Source: Pseudomonadota bacterium (GTDB taxonomy: Bacteria > Pseudomonadota > Gammaproteobacteria > Xanthomonadales > Rhodanobacteraceae). From it: a DNA stretch of 64,000 nucleotides. The notes beneath the pieces are model-generated. The model was not told the origin of the DNA and did not search any database. It saw nothing but the letters and a program-made list of their open reading frames with translations. Of this stretch, positions 27,586 through 37,322 are shown piece after piece (position 1 is the stretch's first letter; every line of letters starts with the position of its first letter). A program made the translations under genes and the position numbers. The DNA lies in NCBI GenBank assembly GCA_018240565.1, contig JAFEFO010000037.1, positions 62,001-126,000 of the forward strand, written 5' to 3'.

Positions 27586-29232
27586 ATGCGTAGCGATGTC
27601 ATCAAGACCGGCGCCGATCGCGCCCCCGCCCGCGCCATGCTGCGTGCCACCGGTATGGACGATGCGGCGCTGAAAAAGCCGCTCGTCGCCGTCGTGCACA
27701 CCTGGTCGGACGTGAGTCCGTGCAATCTCAACCTGCGCGATCTCGCGCAACAGGCCGCCGCCGGCATCCGCGCCGCCGGTGGCACGCCGGTGGAGTTCAA
27801 CACCATCGCCGTCACCGACGGCATCGCCATGGGCACGCCCGGCATGCGCTATTCGCTGGTCAGCCGCGAGGTCATCACCGACTCGATCGAAGCCGCGGTC
27901 GAAGGCCATTGCCTGGATGCCATGGTGCTGCTGTGCGGCTGCGACAAGACCATACCCGCCGCGGCGATGGCGATGGCGCGGCTGGATATTCCCAGCGTCG
28001 CGCTGTATGGCGGCACCATCGCGCACGGCAAGCACGATGGCCGGTCGATCACGGTGCAGCAGGTGTTCGAGGCGGTCGGCACACACGGCGCCGGCAAGAT
28101 CGACGACGCCGAATTGAAACGCGTGGAATGCGACGCCTGCCACGGCGCCGGCGCCTGCGGCGGACAATTCACCGCCAACACCATGGCGATGGTGCTGACC
28201 GCGCTCGGCCTGTCGCCACTGGGATTCAACGACATCCCCGCCACGCACCCGGACAAGCCCGGGGCGGCGTATCGCTGCGGCGAGCTGGTCATGCAATGCC
28301 TGAAGTCCGATCGCCGGCCTTCGTCGCTGCTCACACGCACGGCGTTTGCCAATGCCGCGCGCCTGGTCGCCGCCACCGCCGGTTCGACCAATGCCGTGCT
28401 GCACTTGCTCGCCATTGCGCGCGAAGCGGGCGTGGCGTGGTCGCTGGAGGATTTCGAACCGGCGTCGGCACACACGCCGGTGATCGCCGATCTGTTGCCC
28501 GGCGGGCGCTACACCGCCGTGGAATTGTTCGACGCCGGCGGCACCGCACGCGTCGCACAGGAACTGATCGCCGCCGGCATGCTCGAGGATGCGCCCACCG
28601 TTACCGGCCGCTCGCTGTTCGCTGAAGCGGACGCCGCGCCACGCGTGCCGAATCAGCGCGTGGTGCATCCGGTGCAATCACCACTGAAACCGCGTGGCGG
28701 CTATTTGATCCTGTACGGCAACCTCGCACCCGATGGCTGCGTGCTCAAGATTCCCGGCAAGGGCGGCCAATTCGCCGGCCGCGCGCGCGTTTTCGAAAGC
28801 GAAGAAGATGCCTTCGCCGCGGTGCAGGGCGACCGCATCCAGGCCGGCGATGTCATGGTGATCCGCAACGAAGGCCCGGCCGGCGGTCCCGGCATGCGCG
28901 AGATGCTCGGCGTCACCGCGGCCCTGATCGGGCGCGGCCTCGGCAACGACGTCGCGCTGATCACCGATGGACGCTTTTCCGGCGCCACGCACGGCTTCAT
29001 GGTCGGCCACATCGCGCCGGAAGCCGCGCGCGGCGGACCAATCGCCCTGCTGCGCGATGGCGACGCCATCGTCATCGACGCCGCGCAACGCGAGCTGCGC
29101 ACCACGGCCGATCTGCCCAGTCGTCGTGCCGCGTGGCAGCCGCCGAAACCGAAAGTTGCGCGCGGCGTGCTGGCCAAGTTCGCGCGCCTGGTCGGCTCGG
29201 CATCCGATGGCGCCACCACGCAACTGAAATGA
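27586..29232 (+). CDS. ilvD: Dihydroxy-acid dehydratase
   Basis: Dehydrates 2,3-dihydroxy-isovalerate and -methylvalerate to the keto acids for valine and isoleucine. The Fe-S cluster cysteines lie in [12 protein letters not shown] and [12 protein letters not shown], plus Cys near SPCNLN. The C-terminal half has the metal/phosphate-binding motif [17 protein letters not shown] and the active-site [17 protein letters not shown]. 548 residues is typical. It is the first structural gene after the attenuator; in related genera ilvD is often elsewhere, so its lead position here is notable. A dispersed palindromic repeat separates it from ilvC. Confidence 0.95.
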   Translation: MRSDVIKTGADRAPARAMLRATGMDDAALKKPLVAVVHTWSDVSPCNLNLRDLAQQAAAGIRAAGGTPVEFNTIAVTDGIAMGTPGMRYSLVSREVITDSIEAAVEGHCLDAMVLLCGCDKTIPAAAMAMARLDIPSVALYGGTIAHGKHDGRSITVQQVFEAVGTHGAGKIDDAELKRVECDACHGAGACGGQFTANTMAMVLTALGLSPLGFNDIPATHPDKPGAAYRCGELVMQCLKSDRRPSSLLTRTAFANAARLVAATAGSTNAVLHLLAIAREAGVAWSLEDFEPASAHTPVIADLLPGGRYTAVELFDAGGTARVAQELIAAGMLEDAPTVTGRSLFAEADAAPRVPNQRVVHPVQSPLKPRGGYLILYGNLAPDGCVLKIPGKGGQFAGRARVFESEEDAFAAVQGDRIQAGDVMVIRNEGPAGGPGMREMLGVTAALIGRGLGNDVALITDGRFSGATHGFMVGHIAPEAARGGPIALLRDGDAIVIDAAQRELRTTADLPSRRAAWQPPKPKVARGVLAKFARLVGSASDGATTQLK

Positions 29233-29237
29233 GTGAC

Positions 29238-29342
29238 GTCATACCGGCATGGATTGCCGGTATCCAGACTGCATGGATGCCGTCCGTGGCAACTGGATTC
29301 CCCTCGGCTCGCTGGCGCAAGCCTCGACCCTGCCGGAATGAC
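29238..29342. repeat. Dispersed palindromic intergenic repeat, copy 1
   Basis: A roughly 105-bp element bounded by GTCATACCGGCATGGATTGC and TGCCGGAATGAC, inverted at its ends. A second copy lies at 39593-39703 with the same outer ends and the shared block ATCCAGACTGCA. This copy sits between ilvD and ilvC inside the operon, so its RNA hairpin could tune distal expression or stability (inference). Confidence 0.8.
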
Positions 29343-29405
29343 GAGCAAGAGATCTTTCCGCAACAGATTCATGAAATTCACGAAAACCACCGAAGGAGTC
29401 ACCGC

Positions 29406-30461
29406 ATGAGTTCCGCAACCCATCTTCTTTCCAAATCCCGCCTCGCCGTGCTCGGTTACGGCAGCCAGGGCCGCGCGCATGCGCTCAACCTGCGCGACTC
29501 CGGCCTCGATGTCGTCGTCGGCGTGCGCCGCGATGGCGCATCGTGGAAGCGCGCCAGCAGCGAGGACTTCGAGGTGGCCGAGCCCGCCGACGCGGTGCGC
29601 GAGGCCGATCTCGTCGCCGTGCTCACGCCGGACATGGCGCAGCCCGGGCTCTATGCCGACGCAATCGCTCCGTTTCTGCGGCCCGGCGCGACGCTGCTGT
29701 TCGCACACGGCTTCAATATCCATTTCGGCCAGATCAAGCCGCGCGCCGATATCGACGTGGTGATGGTGGCGCCGAAAGGCCCCGGCGCACTGGTGCGCAG
29801 CGAATACGAACGCGGTCGCGGCGTGCCCTGCCTGTACGCGGTGGCGCAGGATGCCAGCGGCCACGCGCAGGCGCGCGCGATGGCCTACGCCGACGGCATC
29901 GGCGGCGGCCGCGCGATGCTGATCCGCACCGACTTCAAGGAAGAAACCGAAACCGATCTGTTCGGCGAACAGGCGGTGCTGTGCGGCGGCGTGAGCGAGC
30001 TGGTGACCAAGGGCTTCGAGACGCTGACCGAAGCCGGCTATCAGCCGGAGATCGCCTACTACGAAGTGATGCACGAGCTGAAATTGATCGTGGATCTGTT
30101 CTACGAAGGCGGCCTGACCAGGATGCTGCAATTCGTCTCTGAAACCGCGCAGTACGGCGACTTCGTCAGCGGCCCGCGCGTAGTCGATGCAGGGGTGAAG
30201 GCGCGCATGCGCCAGGTATTGACCGAAATCCAGGACGGCACTTTCGCGAAAAATTGGACCGCCGAATACGCCGCCGGGCTGCCCCAGTACAAACGCCACA
30301 AGCAGGCGGACCTGGTGCATCCGATCGAGCAGGTCGGCGCACGCCTGCGCGCGCGCATGCCGTGGCTGTCCCCGTCCGTCGCACCAAGCCCGCCACGCCT
30401 GCCGGCCTGGGGCGCGCCAGTGAACGATGAGCTGGCAGAAGACGTGTTGATCCGCAACTGA
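29406..30461 (+). CDS. ilvC: Ketol-acid reductoisomerase
   Basis: Converts acetolactate and acetohydroxybutyrate to the dihydroxy acids using NAD(P)H and Mg2+. The 351-residue class I enzyme has the Rossmann loop [21 protein letters not shown] at residues about 13-33, then [14 protein letters not shown], and the metal-binding acidic residues in [20 protein letters not shown]. The C-terminal knotted helical domain includes [20 protein letters not shown] 29406 follows AAGGAG with a 6-nt gap. The Arg in the GVRRDG loop points to NADPH preference (family knowledge). 10 bp separate it from ilvG. Confidence 0.95.
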   Translation: MSSATHLLSKSRLAVLGYGSQGRAHALNLRDSGLDVVVGVRRDGASWKRASSEDFEVAEPADAVREADLVAVLTPDMAQPGLYADAIAPFLRPGATLLFAHGFNIHFGQIKPRADIDVVMVAPKGPGALVRSEYERGRGVPCLYAVAQDASGHAQARAMAYADGIGGGRAMLIRTDFKEETETDLFGEQAVLCGGVSELVTKGFETLTEAGYQPEIAYYEVMHELKLIVDLFYEGGLTRMLQFVSETAQYGDFVSGPRVVDAGVKARMRQVLTEIQDGTFAKNWTAEYAAGLPQYKRHKQADLVHPIEQVGARLRARMPWLSPSVAPSPPRLPAWGAPVNDELAEDVLIRN

Positions 30462-30471
30462 GCAGGCCATC

Positions 30472-32361
30472 GTGGACGCCCTGACCCATACCACCCATGC
30501 GCTCGCGCGACACCCGCTGGCCGGCCAGAGCATGACCGGCGCCGAGCTCGTCGTGCGCGTGCTCGCCGAGGAAGGCGTGGATGTGCTGTTCGGCTATTCC
30601 GGCGGTGCGATCCTGCCGGTGTACGACGCCGTGTTCCGCCACAATGCCGAACACGCGCGCGACGACGGCCCCGGGGCTGGTTCCAGCACCGGAAAAATCA
30701 TGCGGAAGCCGATGCCGCTGATCGTGCCGGCCAACGAACAAGGCGCCGGTTTCATGGCGTCCGGTTATGCACGCGCTTCGGGCAAGGTCGGCGTGGTCGT
30801 CGTCACCTCCGGGCCCGGCGCGACGAACACGGTGACGCCGGTGCGCGACGCCATGGCCGACTCGATTCCACTGGTGGTGCTCTGCGGCCAGGTGCCCACG
30901 CACGCACTCGGCAGCGACGCGTTCCAGGAAGCGCCGGTGAGCAACATCATGGGCAGCTGCGCCAAGCACGTGTTCCTGGTCACCGATCCGGCGCGACTGG
31001 AAGCCACGCTGCGCAGCGCGTTCGAGATCGCGCGCAGCGGCCGGCCCGGTCCGGTGGTGATCGACATCCCCAAGGACGTGCAGAACGCGGCGCTGGTTTT
31101 CGACGGCGCGTGCACCTTGCCGATTCCCGGCTATCGCGCACGCCTGCGCGCGCTGCACGATGCCCGCTTGAGCGATTCGGATTGCGCACGGTTCTTCGCG
31201 CTGCTGATGCGCGCACAGCGTCCGTTGATCTACGCCGGCGGCGGCGTCATTGCCGCGGAGGCCGCGCACGCGCTGGCGGATTTCGTCGCCGCCTTCGGCG
31301 TGCCCGTCGTCACCACGCTGATGGGACTGGGCGGCATCGACACCACGCATCCGCTGGCCCTGCACATGCTCGGCATGCACGGCACCGCGTATGCGAATTA
31401 CGCGGTGGAGGACTGCGATTTCCTGATCGCGCTCGGCGCACGCTTCGACGATCGCGTGGCCGGCGTGCCGTCGCGCTTCGCGCCACGCGCGCGCTGCATC
31501 GCGCAAATCGACATCGATCCGGCCGAAATCGGCAAGGTCAAGGCAGCGCAATGGCATCACGCCGGACCGCTCGCCGCCGCGCTCGAACGCCTCACCGCGT
31601 ATGGCCGCGCGCAGGGTCTTGCGCCGCGCCTGGGCGATTGGCATGCGCACGTCGCGCGGCTCAAGCGCGAGCACGCGATGGATTTCGACCGCGCCAGCCC
31701 CCTGATCCAGCCGCAGGCGGTGCTCGAGGCGATCAATCGCGCAAGCCAAGGCCGCGCGATCATCGCCACCGGCGTTGGCCAGCATCAGATGTGGGCCGCG
31801 CAGTTCTTCGACTTTCGCGCGCCACGCCAGTGGCTCACCTCCGGCTCGATGGGCACGATGGGCTTCGGCCTGCCCGCCGCGATCGGCGCGCAGTTCGCGC
31901 GGCCGGACATGCAGGTCATCGACATCGACGGCGACGGCAGCATCCGCATGAATCTGGGCGAGCTCGAAACCGTCACCACGCACGGCCTGCCGCTCAAGGT
32001 CGTCGTCCTCAACAACCACGGCGACGGCATGGTGCGGCAATGGCAGAAGCTGTATTTCGGCCAGCGTTTCGCCGCCACCGACAAGAGCCTGCACAAGAAG
32101 GACTTCGTGCTCGCCGCGCAGGCCGACGGCTTTGCATGGGCGCGCCGGCTCGCCGACAAGGCGCAGCTCGAATCGACTGTTGCCGAGTTTCTCGCTTTTG
32201 CCGGCCCGGCCTTTCTCGAAGTGATGGTCGATGCGGATGCCTGCGTCTATCCGATGGTCGGACCGGGCGCGAGCTACGCGCAGATGATCACAGGGGATTT
32301 CATCGCCGCACGCGCGACGGCGACGACGCCAGACGAAACCGCGGTTCCATCGATGTTCTGA
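30472..32361 (+). CDS. ilvG: Acetolactate synthase large subunit
   Basis: A TPP-dependent enzyme forming acetolactate or acetohydroxybutyrate, the committed step. The 629-residue protein shows the catalytic Glu region VPANEQGAGFMASGYARASG, the FAD-type middle domain, and the TPP motif IDGDGSIRMNLGELETV...LNN. An extra segment near residues 60-80 (DDGPGAGSSTGKIMRK) precedes the Glu loop. Xanthomonad-type large subunits tend to have a longer loop here, so it is probably not an error. The start is GTG 30472, 10 nt after ilvC. It forms the holoenzyme with the ACT-domain subunit encoded next. Confidence 0.94.
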   Translation: MDALTHTTHALARHPLAGQSMTGAELVVRVLAEEGVDVLFGYSGGAILPVYDAVFRHNAEHARDDGPGAGSSTGKIMRKPMPLIVPANEQGAGFMASGYARASGKVGVVVVTSGPGATNTVTPVRDAMADSIPLVVLCGQVPTHALGSDAFQEAPVSNIMGSCAKHVFLVTDPARLEATLRSAFEIARSGRPGPVVIDIPKDVQNAALVFDGACTLPIPGYRARLRALHDARLSDSDCARFFALLMRAQRPLIYAGGGVIAAEAAHALADFVAAFGVPVVTTLMGLGGIDTTHPLALHMLGMHGTAYANYAVEDCDFLIALGARFDDRVAGVPSRFAPRARCIAQIDIDPAEIGKVKAAQWHHAGPLAAALERLTAYGRAQGLAPRLGDWHAHVARLKREHAMDFDRASPLIQPQAVLEAINRASQGRAIIATGVGQHQMWAAQFFDFRAPRQWLTSGSMGTMGFGLPAAIGAQFARPDMQVIDIDGDGSIRMNLGELETVTTHGLPLKVVVLNNHGDGMVRQWQKLYFGQRFAATDKSLHKKDFVLAAQADGFAWARRLADKAQLESTVAEFLAFAGPAFLEVMVDADACVYPMVGPGASYAQMITGDFIAARATATTPDETAVPSMF

Positions 32362-32383
32362 AAACCCACACCGGAGCAATGCC

Positions 32384-32662
32384 ATGCGCCATACCCTGTC
32401 CATCCTGCTGCAAAACGAATCCGGTGCACTGCTGCGCGTGGCCGGCCTGTTTGCCGCGCGCCATTGCAACATCGACACGCTCAGCGTCGCGGTCACGCAC
32501 GACCCGGCGGTCTCGCAGCTCACCCTTGTGCTGCATGGCAGCGCCGCGATGCTGGAGCAGATTGTGCGGCAGACGCGCAAGCTCGTGGATGTGATCGACG
32601 TGCGCACGCTGTCGCTGGTCGCCGATGCCAACGCACCGCTGGCGCTCGCGGCCGGGCCATGA
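32384..32662 (+). CDS. ilvM: Acetolactate synthase small (regulatory) subunit, ACT domain
   Basis: A 92-residue single ACT domain (RHTLSILLQNESGALLRVAGLFAARHCNIDTLSVAV...), the regulatory subunit conferring activity and perhaps valine sensitivity on the large subunit. The length matches IlvM rather than the two-domain IlvN/IlvH. ATG 32384 follows a GGAG; the gap from ilvG is 22 bp. Its TGA overlaps the ilvA ATG (ATGA), so small subunit and threonine dehydratase are translationally coupled. Whether it mediates feedback inhibition cannot be read from the sequence. Confidence 0.9.
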   Translation: MRHTLSILLQNESGALLRVAGLFAARHCNIDTLSVAVTHDPAVSQLTLVLHGSAAMLEQIVRQTRKLVDVIDVRTLSLVADANAPLALAAGP

Positions 32663-34224
32663 ACGCCCGCGCCGAATCCCTCGTCGCCGCCACGCGCGAC
32701 GCCGACGAGGACCTTTTGCGCCGCGCACACGCGGCTCGCGTATACGAGGTCGCCGACGAATCCGCGCTCGCTGCGGCGCCGCTGTTGTCCGCACGGCTGG
32801 GCGTCGAAGTCCTGCTCAAGCGCGAGGATCAGCAACCGGTGTTCTCGTTCAAGCTGCGCGGTGCCTACAATCGCATGGCACAACTGTCGGCCGACGAACG
32901 CGCGCGCGGCGTCATCGCCGCGTCTGCCGGCAACCACGCGCAGGGCGTCGCGCTGGCTGCGGCGAAACTGCGCATCCGCGCCTGCATCGTGATGCCGGTG
33001 ACCGCGCCGGAAGTGAAGATCGATGCGGTGCGTCGCCTCGGCGGCGAGTACGTCGAGATCCTGCTGGCGGGCGATTCCTACAGCGACGCGCAGGCTGCCG
33101 CATCGCGCCTGCAGGCCGAGCGCGGCTGCACCTTCGTGCATCCGTTCGACGATGCCGACGTGATCGCCGGGCAAGCCACGGTGGGCCTGGAAATCCTGCG
33201 CCAGCGGCCACGCGATCTGGCGGCCGTGTTCGTGCCCATCGGCGGTGGCGGACTCGCTGCCGGCATCGCCACCGTGATCGCGCAATTGCGGCCCGAAGTT
33301 ATGGTGATCGGCGTGCAGGCTGCTGATTCGGATGCGATGGCGCGCTCGATCGAGTGCGGCGCGCGCGTCGAACTCGACGAGGTCGGACTGTTCGCCGACG
33401 GCACGGCGGTCAAGCGCGTGGGCGAGATCACGTTTGATTTGTGTCGCCGCCACCTCGACGGCATCCTGCGCGTGGATACCGATGCGATCTGCGCCGCGAT
33501 GCGCGACATCTATTCGCAAACCCGCAGCGTGCCGGAACCCGCCGGTGCGCTCGCCCTCGCCGGCCTGAAGCAGTATGCGGCAACGCATGCCGCCAGCGCC
33601 GATGCGTTGGTGGCGGTGGTGTCCGGCGCCAACCTGAATTTCGATCGCCTGCGCTTCGTCGCCGAACGCGCCGAAGTCGGCGAACAACGCGAGGCGGTGT
33701 TCGCGGTGACTATTCCCGAGGAACGCGGCAGCTTCCGTCGCTTTTGCGCGGCGCTCGGCCAGCACTCGATCACCGAGTTCAACTACCGCATCGGCGATGC
33801 CCGGCGCGCGCACCTGTTCGTCGGCGTGCGCATCGCCGGCAGCGCGCAACGCCATGCGCTGGCGAACGCGTTCCGCGCACAAAATTTCGCCGTGCTTGAC
33901 CTCACCGACGACGAACTGGCCAAGCAACACCTGCGCCACATGATCGGCGGACGCTCGCCGCTGGCGCGCAACGAGCGCCTGTACCGCTTCGAATTTCCCG
34001 AGCGCCCCGGCGCGCTGACGCGTTTCCTCGGCTGCATGCACCCGGACTGGAACATCAGCCTGTTCCACTATCGCAACCAGGGCGCGGACTACGGCCGCAT
34101 CCTCGTCGGCATCCAGGCGCGCGGCGCCGACGAGGTCGCGCTGCATCGCTTCTTCGCCACGCTCGGTTATCCGTGCATCGACGAGTCGGCCAATCCCGCG
34201 TACCGGCTGCTGTTGTGCGCGTGA
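32659..34224 (+). CDS. ilvA: Threonine dehydratase, biosynthetic (ilvA)
   Basis: Deaminates threonine to 2-oxobutanoate, the entry to isoleucine. The 521-residue PLP enzyme has the Schiff-base lysine in FSFKLRGAYNRM (residue about 65), SAGNHAQGVAL, and the phosphate cup PIGGGGLAAG. Two ACT-like regulatory domains follow (near 335-425 and 430-521), so isoleucine feedback inhibition is expected from the family. The start is ATG 32659, overlapping the ilvM stop. It is the last gene of the operon. No leuA or other leu gene follows, unlike some relatives. It converges with kynA, with 13 bp between. Confidence 0.94.
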   Translation: MNARAESLVAATRDADEDLLRRAHAARVYEVADESALAAAPLLSARLGVEVLLKREDQQPVFSFKLRGAYNRMAQLSADERARGVIAASAGNHAQGVALAAAKLRIRACIVMPVTAPEVKIDAVRRLGGEYVEILLAGDSYSDAQAAASRLQAERGCTFVHPFDDADVIAGQATVGLEILRQRPRDLAAVFVPIGGGGLAAGIATVIAQLRPEVMVIGVQAADSDAMARSIECGARVELDEVGLFADGTAVKRVGEITFDLCRRHLDGILRVDTDAICAAMRDIYSQTRSVPEPAGALALAGLKQYAATHAASADALVAVVSGANLNFDRLRFVAERAEVGEQREAVFAVTIPEERGSFRRFCAALGQHSITEFNYRIGDARRAHLFVGVRIAGSAQRHALANAFRAQNFAVLDLTDDELAKQHLRHMIGGRSPLARNERLYRFEFPERPGALTRFLGCMHPDWNISLFHYRNQGADYGRILVGIQARGADEVALHRFFATLGYPCIDESANPAYRLLLCA

Positions 34225-34237
34225 CTCCGGCGCGCGC

Positions 34238-35095
34238 TCAGGCGCCGATGGCGGTGCGCACGTCGATCAATTCGGGGAAGAACGTCAGGTCCAGCGCCTT
34301 GCGCAGGAACTCCACGCCCGAGGATCCGCCGGTGCCGCGCTTGTAGCCGATGATGCGCTCCACCGTCTTCATGTGACGGAAGCGCCAGAGCTGGAAACTT
34401 TCTTCCACGTCCACCAGTTGTTCGCACATGTGGTATTCCGCCCAGAAGCGGTCGGGTGATTCGTAGATGCGCTTGAGCGCGGGGATCAGTTGCGCATGGT
34501 GCGTGTGCGGGTGCGACCAGTCGCGCTCAAGACACGCGGCAGGGATGGCATGGCCCTGGCGCGCCAGGTACATCAGGAATTCATCGTACAGGCTCGGCGC
34601 GTCGAGCGCGGATCGCAGCAGCGCCTGCTGGTCGGGCGCGTGCGCGAACACGGCGATCATCTTCGCGTTCTTGTTGCCGAGCAGGAACTCGACCAGGCGA
34701 TACTGCAAGGACTGGAATCCGGATGCGGGGCCGAGCACGTCGCGGAACTGCGCGTACTCGGTCGGCGTGAGCGTTTCCAGCACCGCCCATTGCTCGAACA
34801 GCTGGCGCTGGATCTGCTTCACTCGGGCGAGGATCTTCAGGCACGGATTGACGTCGTCGCCGCGCAGGTGTTCGAGCGCGGCGCGCAGTTCGTGCACGAT
34901 CAGCTTCAGCCACAGTTCCGAGGTCTGGTGCTGGATGATGAACAGCATCTCGTCGTGATGCGCCGGATGCGACAGCGGCTTCTGCGCCGACAGCAGGGTG
35001 TTCAGCTGCAGGTAGCCGCCATAGCTGATGCGGTCGCGCAGGTCGGTCTGGATGCCGGCCTCGAGGTCGCGCTGGTTGTTGGTGGTCATCGGCAT
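34238..35095 (-). CDS. kynA: Tryptophan 2,3-dioxygenase
   Basis: A heme dioxygenase opening the tryptophan indole ring to N-formylkynurenine. The 285-residue all-helical protein has the substrate-contact helix [23 protein letters not shown] and the proximal-heme region [26 protein letters not shown], with the catalytic-site His in [12 protein letters not shown]...PAHHDEM. ATG 35095 or 35089 are both plausible. Transcribed alone and divergently from pdhA, it shares the 159-bp intergenic space that holds a strong hairpin. No other kyn gene is in the window. Confidence 0.94.
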   Translation of the reverse strand: MPMTTNNQRDLEAGIQTDLRDRISYGGYLQLNTLLSAQKPLSHPAHHDEMLFIIQHQTSELWLKLIVHELRAALEHLRGDDVNPCLKILARVKQIQRQLFEQWAVLETLTPTEYAQFRDVLGPASGFQSLQYRLVEFLLGNKNAKMIAVFAHAPDQQALLRSALDAPSLYDEFLMYLARQGHAIPAACLERDWSHPHTHHAQLIPALKRIYESPDRFWAEYHMCEQLVDVEESFQLWRFRHMKTVERIIGYKRGTGGSSGVEFLRKALDLTFFPELIDVRTAIGA

Positions 35096-35119
35096 CGGAA
35101 CCGCAGGCAATGGGAACGG

Positions 35120-35155
35120 TCAATGGTACGGCCTTGCCGCCGGCAAGGCCATTGA
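35120..35155. promoter_or_regulatory. Strong hairpin between kynA and pdhA
   Basis: GGCCTTGCC (35130-35138) and GGCAAGGCC (35142-35150) form a perfect 9-bp stem with a 3-nt loop. Flanking TCAAT (35120-35124) and ATTGA (35151-35155) extend it across a 5-nt bulge. It lies 25 bp upstream of kynA and 100 bp upstream of pdhA. Without a T-run it could be an operator or a 5'-UTR structure. Confidence 0.5.
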
Positions 35156-35254
35156 CGCAGGTCAAATGCCGCCGCGCGCCGCCTTTATTGCGGTTCGCCT
35201 TGCCATTATCGGCTTGCCGCGCTTAACTAATGCGCTGTCTTGAGGAAACCCACC

Positions 35255-36340
35255 GTGCCCATTGCCGCCAAGTTCGAGATCGAATACCTGCAATACCTGG
35301 ATGCCGACGGCAAGCTCGTGCGCGAGGACCTGCCCGAGTTCGCCCGCGACACCAAGACGATGGTCGAGCTGTACAAGCTGATGGCTTCCACGCGCGTGTT
35401 CGACACCAAGTCGATCGCGCTGCAGCGCACCGGCAAGCTCGGCACCTATGCGTCGTGCCTCGGTCACGAGGCCACCCATGTCGGCATCGGCAGCGCGATG
35501 AAACCCGAGGACGTGTTCGCGCCGAGTTACCGCGAATACGGCGCGCAACTGTATCGTGGCGTGCGTCCGCGCGACGTGTACATGTATTGGGGTGGCGACG
35601 AGCGCGGCAACGATTACCAGAACGAACCGGCGAAGCACGACTTCGCCTGGTCGGTGCCGATCGGCACGCAATGCCTGCATGCGGCCGGTTCCGCGCTGGC
35701 GTTCAAGATCCGCAACGAAAAACGCGTCGCGGTGTGCACGATCGGCGACGGCGGATCGTCGAAGTCCGATTTCTACGGCGCGATCAATGTCGCCGGCGCG
35801 CGCGACCTGCCGCTGGTCGCCGCGATCGTCAACAACGGCTGGGCGATTTCGGTGCCGCGCAGGATCCAGTCCGGCGCCAAGACGCTGGCGCAGAAAGGCA
35901 TCGCCGCGGGACTTGCCTGCATTCAGGTGGACGGCAACGACATCATCGCCGTGCGCAAGGCCATGAGCGACGCGATCGAGCGCGCCCGCCGCGGCGAAGG
36001 CGGCAGCGTGGTCGAATGCGTCACCTATCGCCTCGGCGATCACACCACCGCCGACGACGCACGCCGCTATCGCGGCAAGGAAGAAGTCGAAGATGCCTGG
36101 AAGAAAGATCCGCTCAAGCGACTGCGCAACTGGCTCGAAGCGCAGAAGGCGTGGGACCAGAAGCAGGAAGACGCCTGGCAGGCGCAGTGCAGCGAGTGGA
36201 TGGACAACGAGGTCAATGCGTATCTGGAAACCCACGCGCAGCCGGTGACGGCGATGTTCGACTACACCTTCGCGGAACTGCCGGCGGACCTGGCGCGACA
36301 ACGCGACGAAGCGATTGCTCTCGACAAGGGAGCACACTGA
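35255..36340 (+). CDS. pdhA: Pyruvate dehydrogenase E1 component, alpha subunit
   Basis: Decarboxylates pyruvate on thiamine diphosphate as alpha2beta2 with PdhB. The 361-residue protein carries the TPP/Mg motif IGDGGSSKSDFYGAINVAG...NN and the phosphorylation-loop-like segment YRLGDHTTADDARRYR. GTG 35255 is chosen because GAGGAAA lies 6 nt upstream; a TTG at 35240 overlaps that site. The heteromeric E1 here is the Gram-positive/mitochondrial type, not the homodimeric AceE. The stop overlaps the pdhB ATG by one base. Branched-chain keto acid activity remains possible on sequence alone. Confidence 0.9.
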   Translation: MPIAAKFEIEYLQYLDADGKLVREDLPEFARDTKTMVELYKLMASTRVFDTKSIALQRTGKLGTYASCLGHEATHVGIGSAMKPEDVFAPSYREYGAQLYRGVRPRDVYMYWGGDERGNDYQNEPAKHDFAWSVPIGTQCLHAAGSALAFKIRNEKRVAVCTIGDGGSSKSDFYGAINVAGARDLPLVAAIVNNGWAISVPRRIQSGAKTLAQKGIAAGLACIQVDGNDIIAVRKAMSDAIERARRGEGGSVVECVTYRLGDHTTADDARRYRGKEEVEDAWKKDPLKRLRNWLEAQKAWDQKQEDAWQAQCSEWMDNEVNAYLETHAQPVTAMFDYTFAELPADLARQRDEAIALDKGAH

Positions 36341-37320
36341 TGGCCGCGATTACACTCATCGAAGGCGTGACCCAGGCGCTGGCCTACGAGATGAAGCGCG
36401 ACCCATCCGTGGTCGTGCTCGGCGAGGACGTCGGCGTCAACGGCGGCGTGTTCCGCGCCACGCAGGGCCTGTCGGAAAAGTTCGGCGAATGGCGCGTGTT
36501 CGACACGCCGCTGGACGAGACCACCATCGCCGGCGTCACCGTGGGCCTGGCCGCGCAGGGCATGAAGCCGGTGTGCGAGGCGCAGTTCGAGGGCTTCATC
36601 TATCCGATGATGGAGCACATCTGCTGCCACGCCGCGCGCATGCGCAATCGCACGCGCGGACGCATCACCTGCCCGGCCGTGTTCCGCGCGCCGTGGGGCG
36701 GCGGCATCCACGCGCCCGAGCATCACTCCGAAGCCAACGAACACCTGTTCACCAACGTGCCGGGCCTGCGCGTGGTGCTGCCATCCTCGCCCGCACGCGC
36801 CTACGGCCTGCTGCTCGCCGCGATCCGCGATCCGGACCCGGTGATCTTCTTCGAACCCAAGCGCATCTACCGCCAGTACAAGGAAGAAGTCCCCGACGAC
36901 GGCGAGGCGCTGCCGCTGGATGTGTGCTTCGTGCTGCGCGACGGCACCGACATCACGCTGGTGACCTGGGGCGCGCAGGTCAAGGAATCGCTGGAAGCCG
37001 CCGATGCATTGGCGAAGGACGGCATCAGCGCCGAGGTGATCGACCTCGCCACGCTCACGCCGCTGGATTTTGGCACCATCGCCGAGTCGATCGCCAAGAC
37101 CGGCCGCTGCGTGATCGTGCATGAAGCCCCGAAGACCGCCGGATTCGGCGCCGAGATCGCCGCGCGCATCGCCGAAGAATGCCTCTACGACCTGCTTGCG
37201 CCGGTCGTGCGCGTGTCCGGTTGGGACGTGCACACGCCGCTGTACCGGCTGGAGAACAAGCAACTGCCGAGCACGGCGCGCGTGGTTGCGGCGGCAAAAC
37301 AGACGCTGGCGGCAGGCTGA
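36340..37320 (+). CDS. pdhB: Pyruvate dehydrogenase E1 component, beta subunit
   Basis: A 326-residue E1-beta partner of PdhA. The N-terminal LIEGVTQALAYEMKRDPSVVVLGEDVG, the FDTPLDETTIAGVTVGLAAQGMKPVCEAQF core and the C-terminal CVIVHEAPKTAGFGAEIAARI are standard for transketolase-like E1-beta. ATG 36340 shares its A with the pdhA stop (TGATG), giving equimolar synthesis by coupling. The HHSEANEHLF segment lines the E2 interface. A small DUF1304 gene intervenes before the E2 gene. Confidence 0.92.
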   Translation: MAAITLIEGVTQALAYEMKRDPSVVVLGEDVGVNGGVFRATQGLSEKFGEWRVFDTPLDETTIAGVTVGLAAQGMKPVCEAQFEGFIYPMMEHICCHAARMRNRTRGRITCPAVFRAPWGGGIHAPEHHSEANEHLFTNVPGLRVVLPSSPARAYGLLLAAIRDPDPVIFFEPKRIYRQYKEEVPDDGEALPLDVCFVLRDGTDITLVTWGAQVKESLEAADALAKDGISAEVIDLATLTPLDFGTIAESIAKTGRCVIVHEAPKTAGFGAEIAARIAEECLYDLLAPVVRVSGWDVHTPLYRLENKQLPSTARVVAAAKQTLAAG

Positions 37321-37322
37321 TC

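Noticed and set aside
30640..30720. Extra segment in IlvG before the catalytic Glu loop as a frameshift or insertion
   Set aside because: The frame is intact and longer loops in this position are expected in xanthomonad-type large subunits.
30166..34146. A 1326-codon minus-strand open frame opposite ilvC, ilvG, ilvM and ilvA
   Set aside because: Fully antisense to four genes with catalytic motifs; no start site or domain, and composition is that of a shadow frame.
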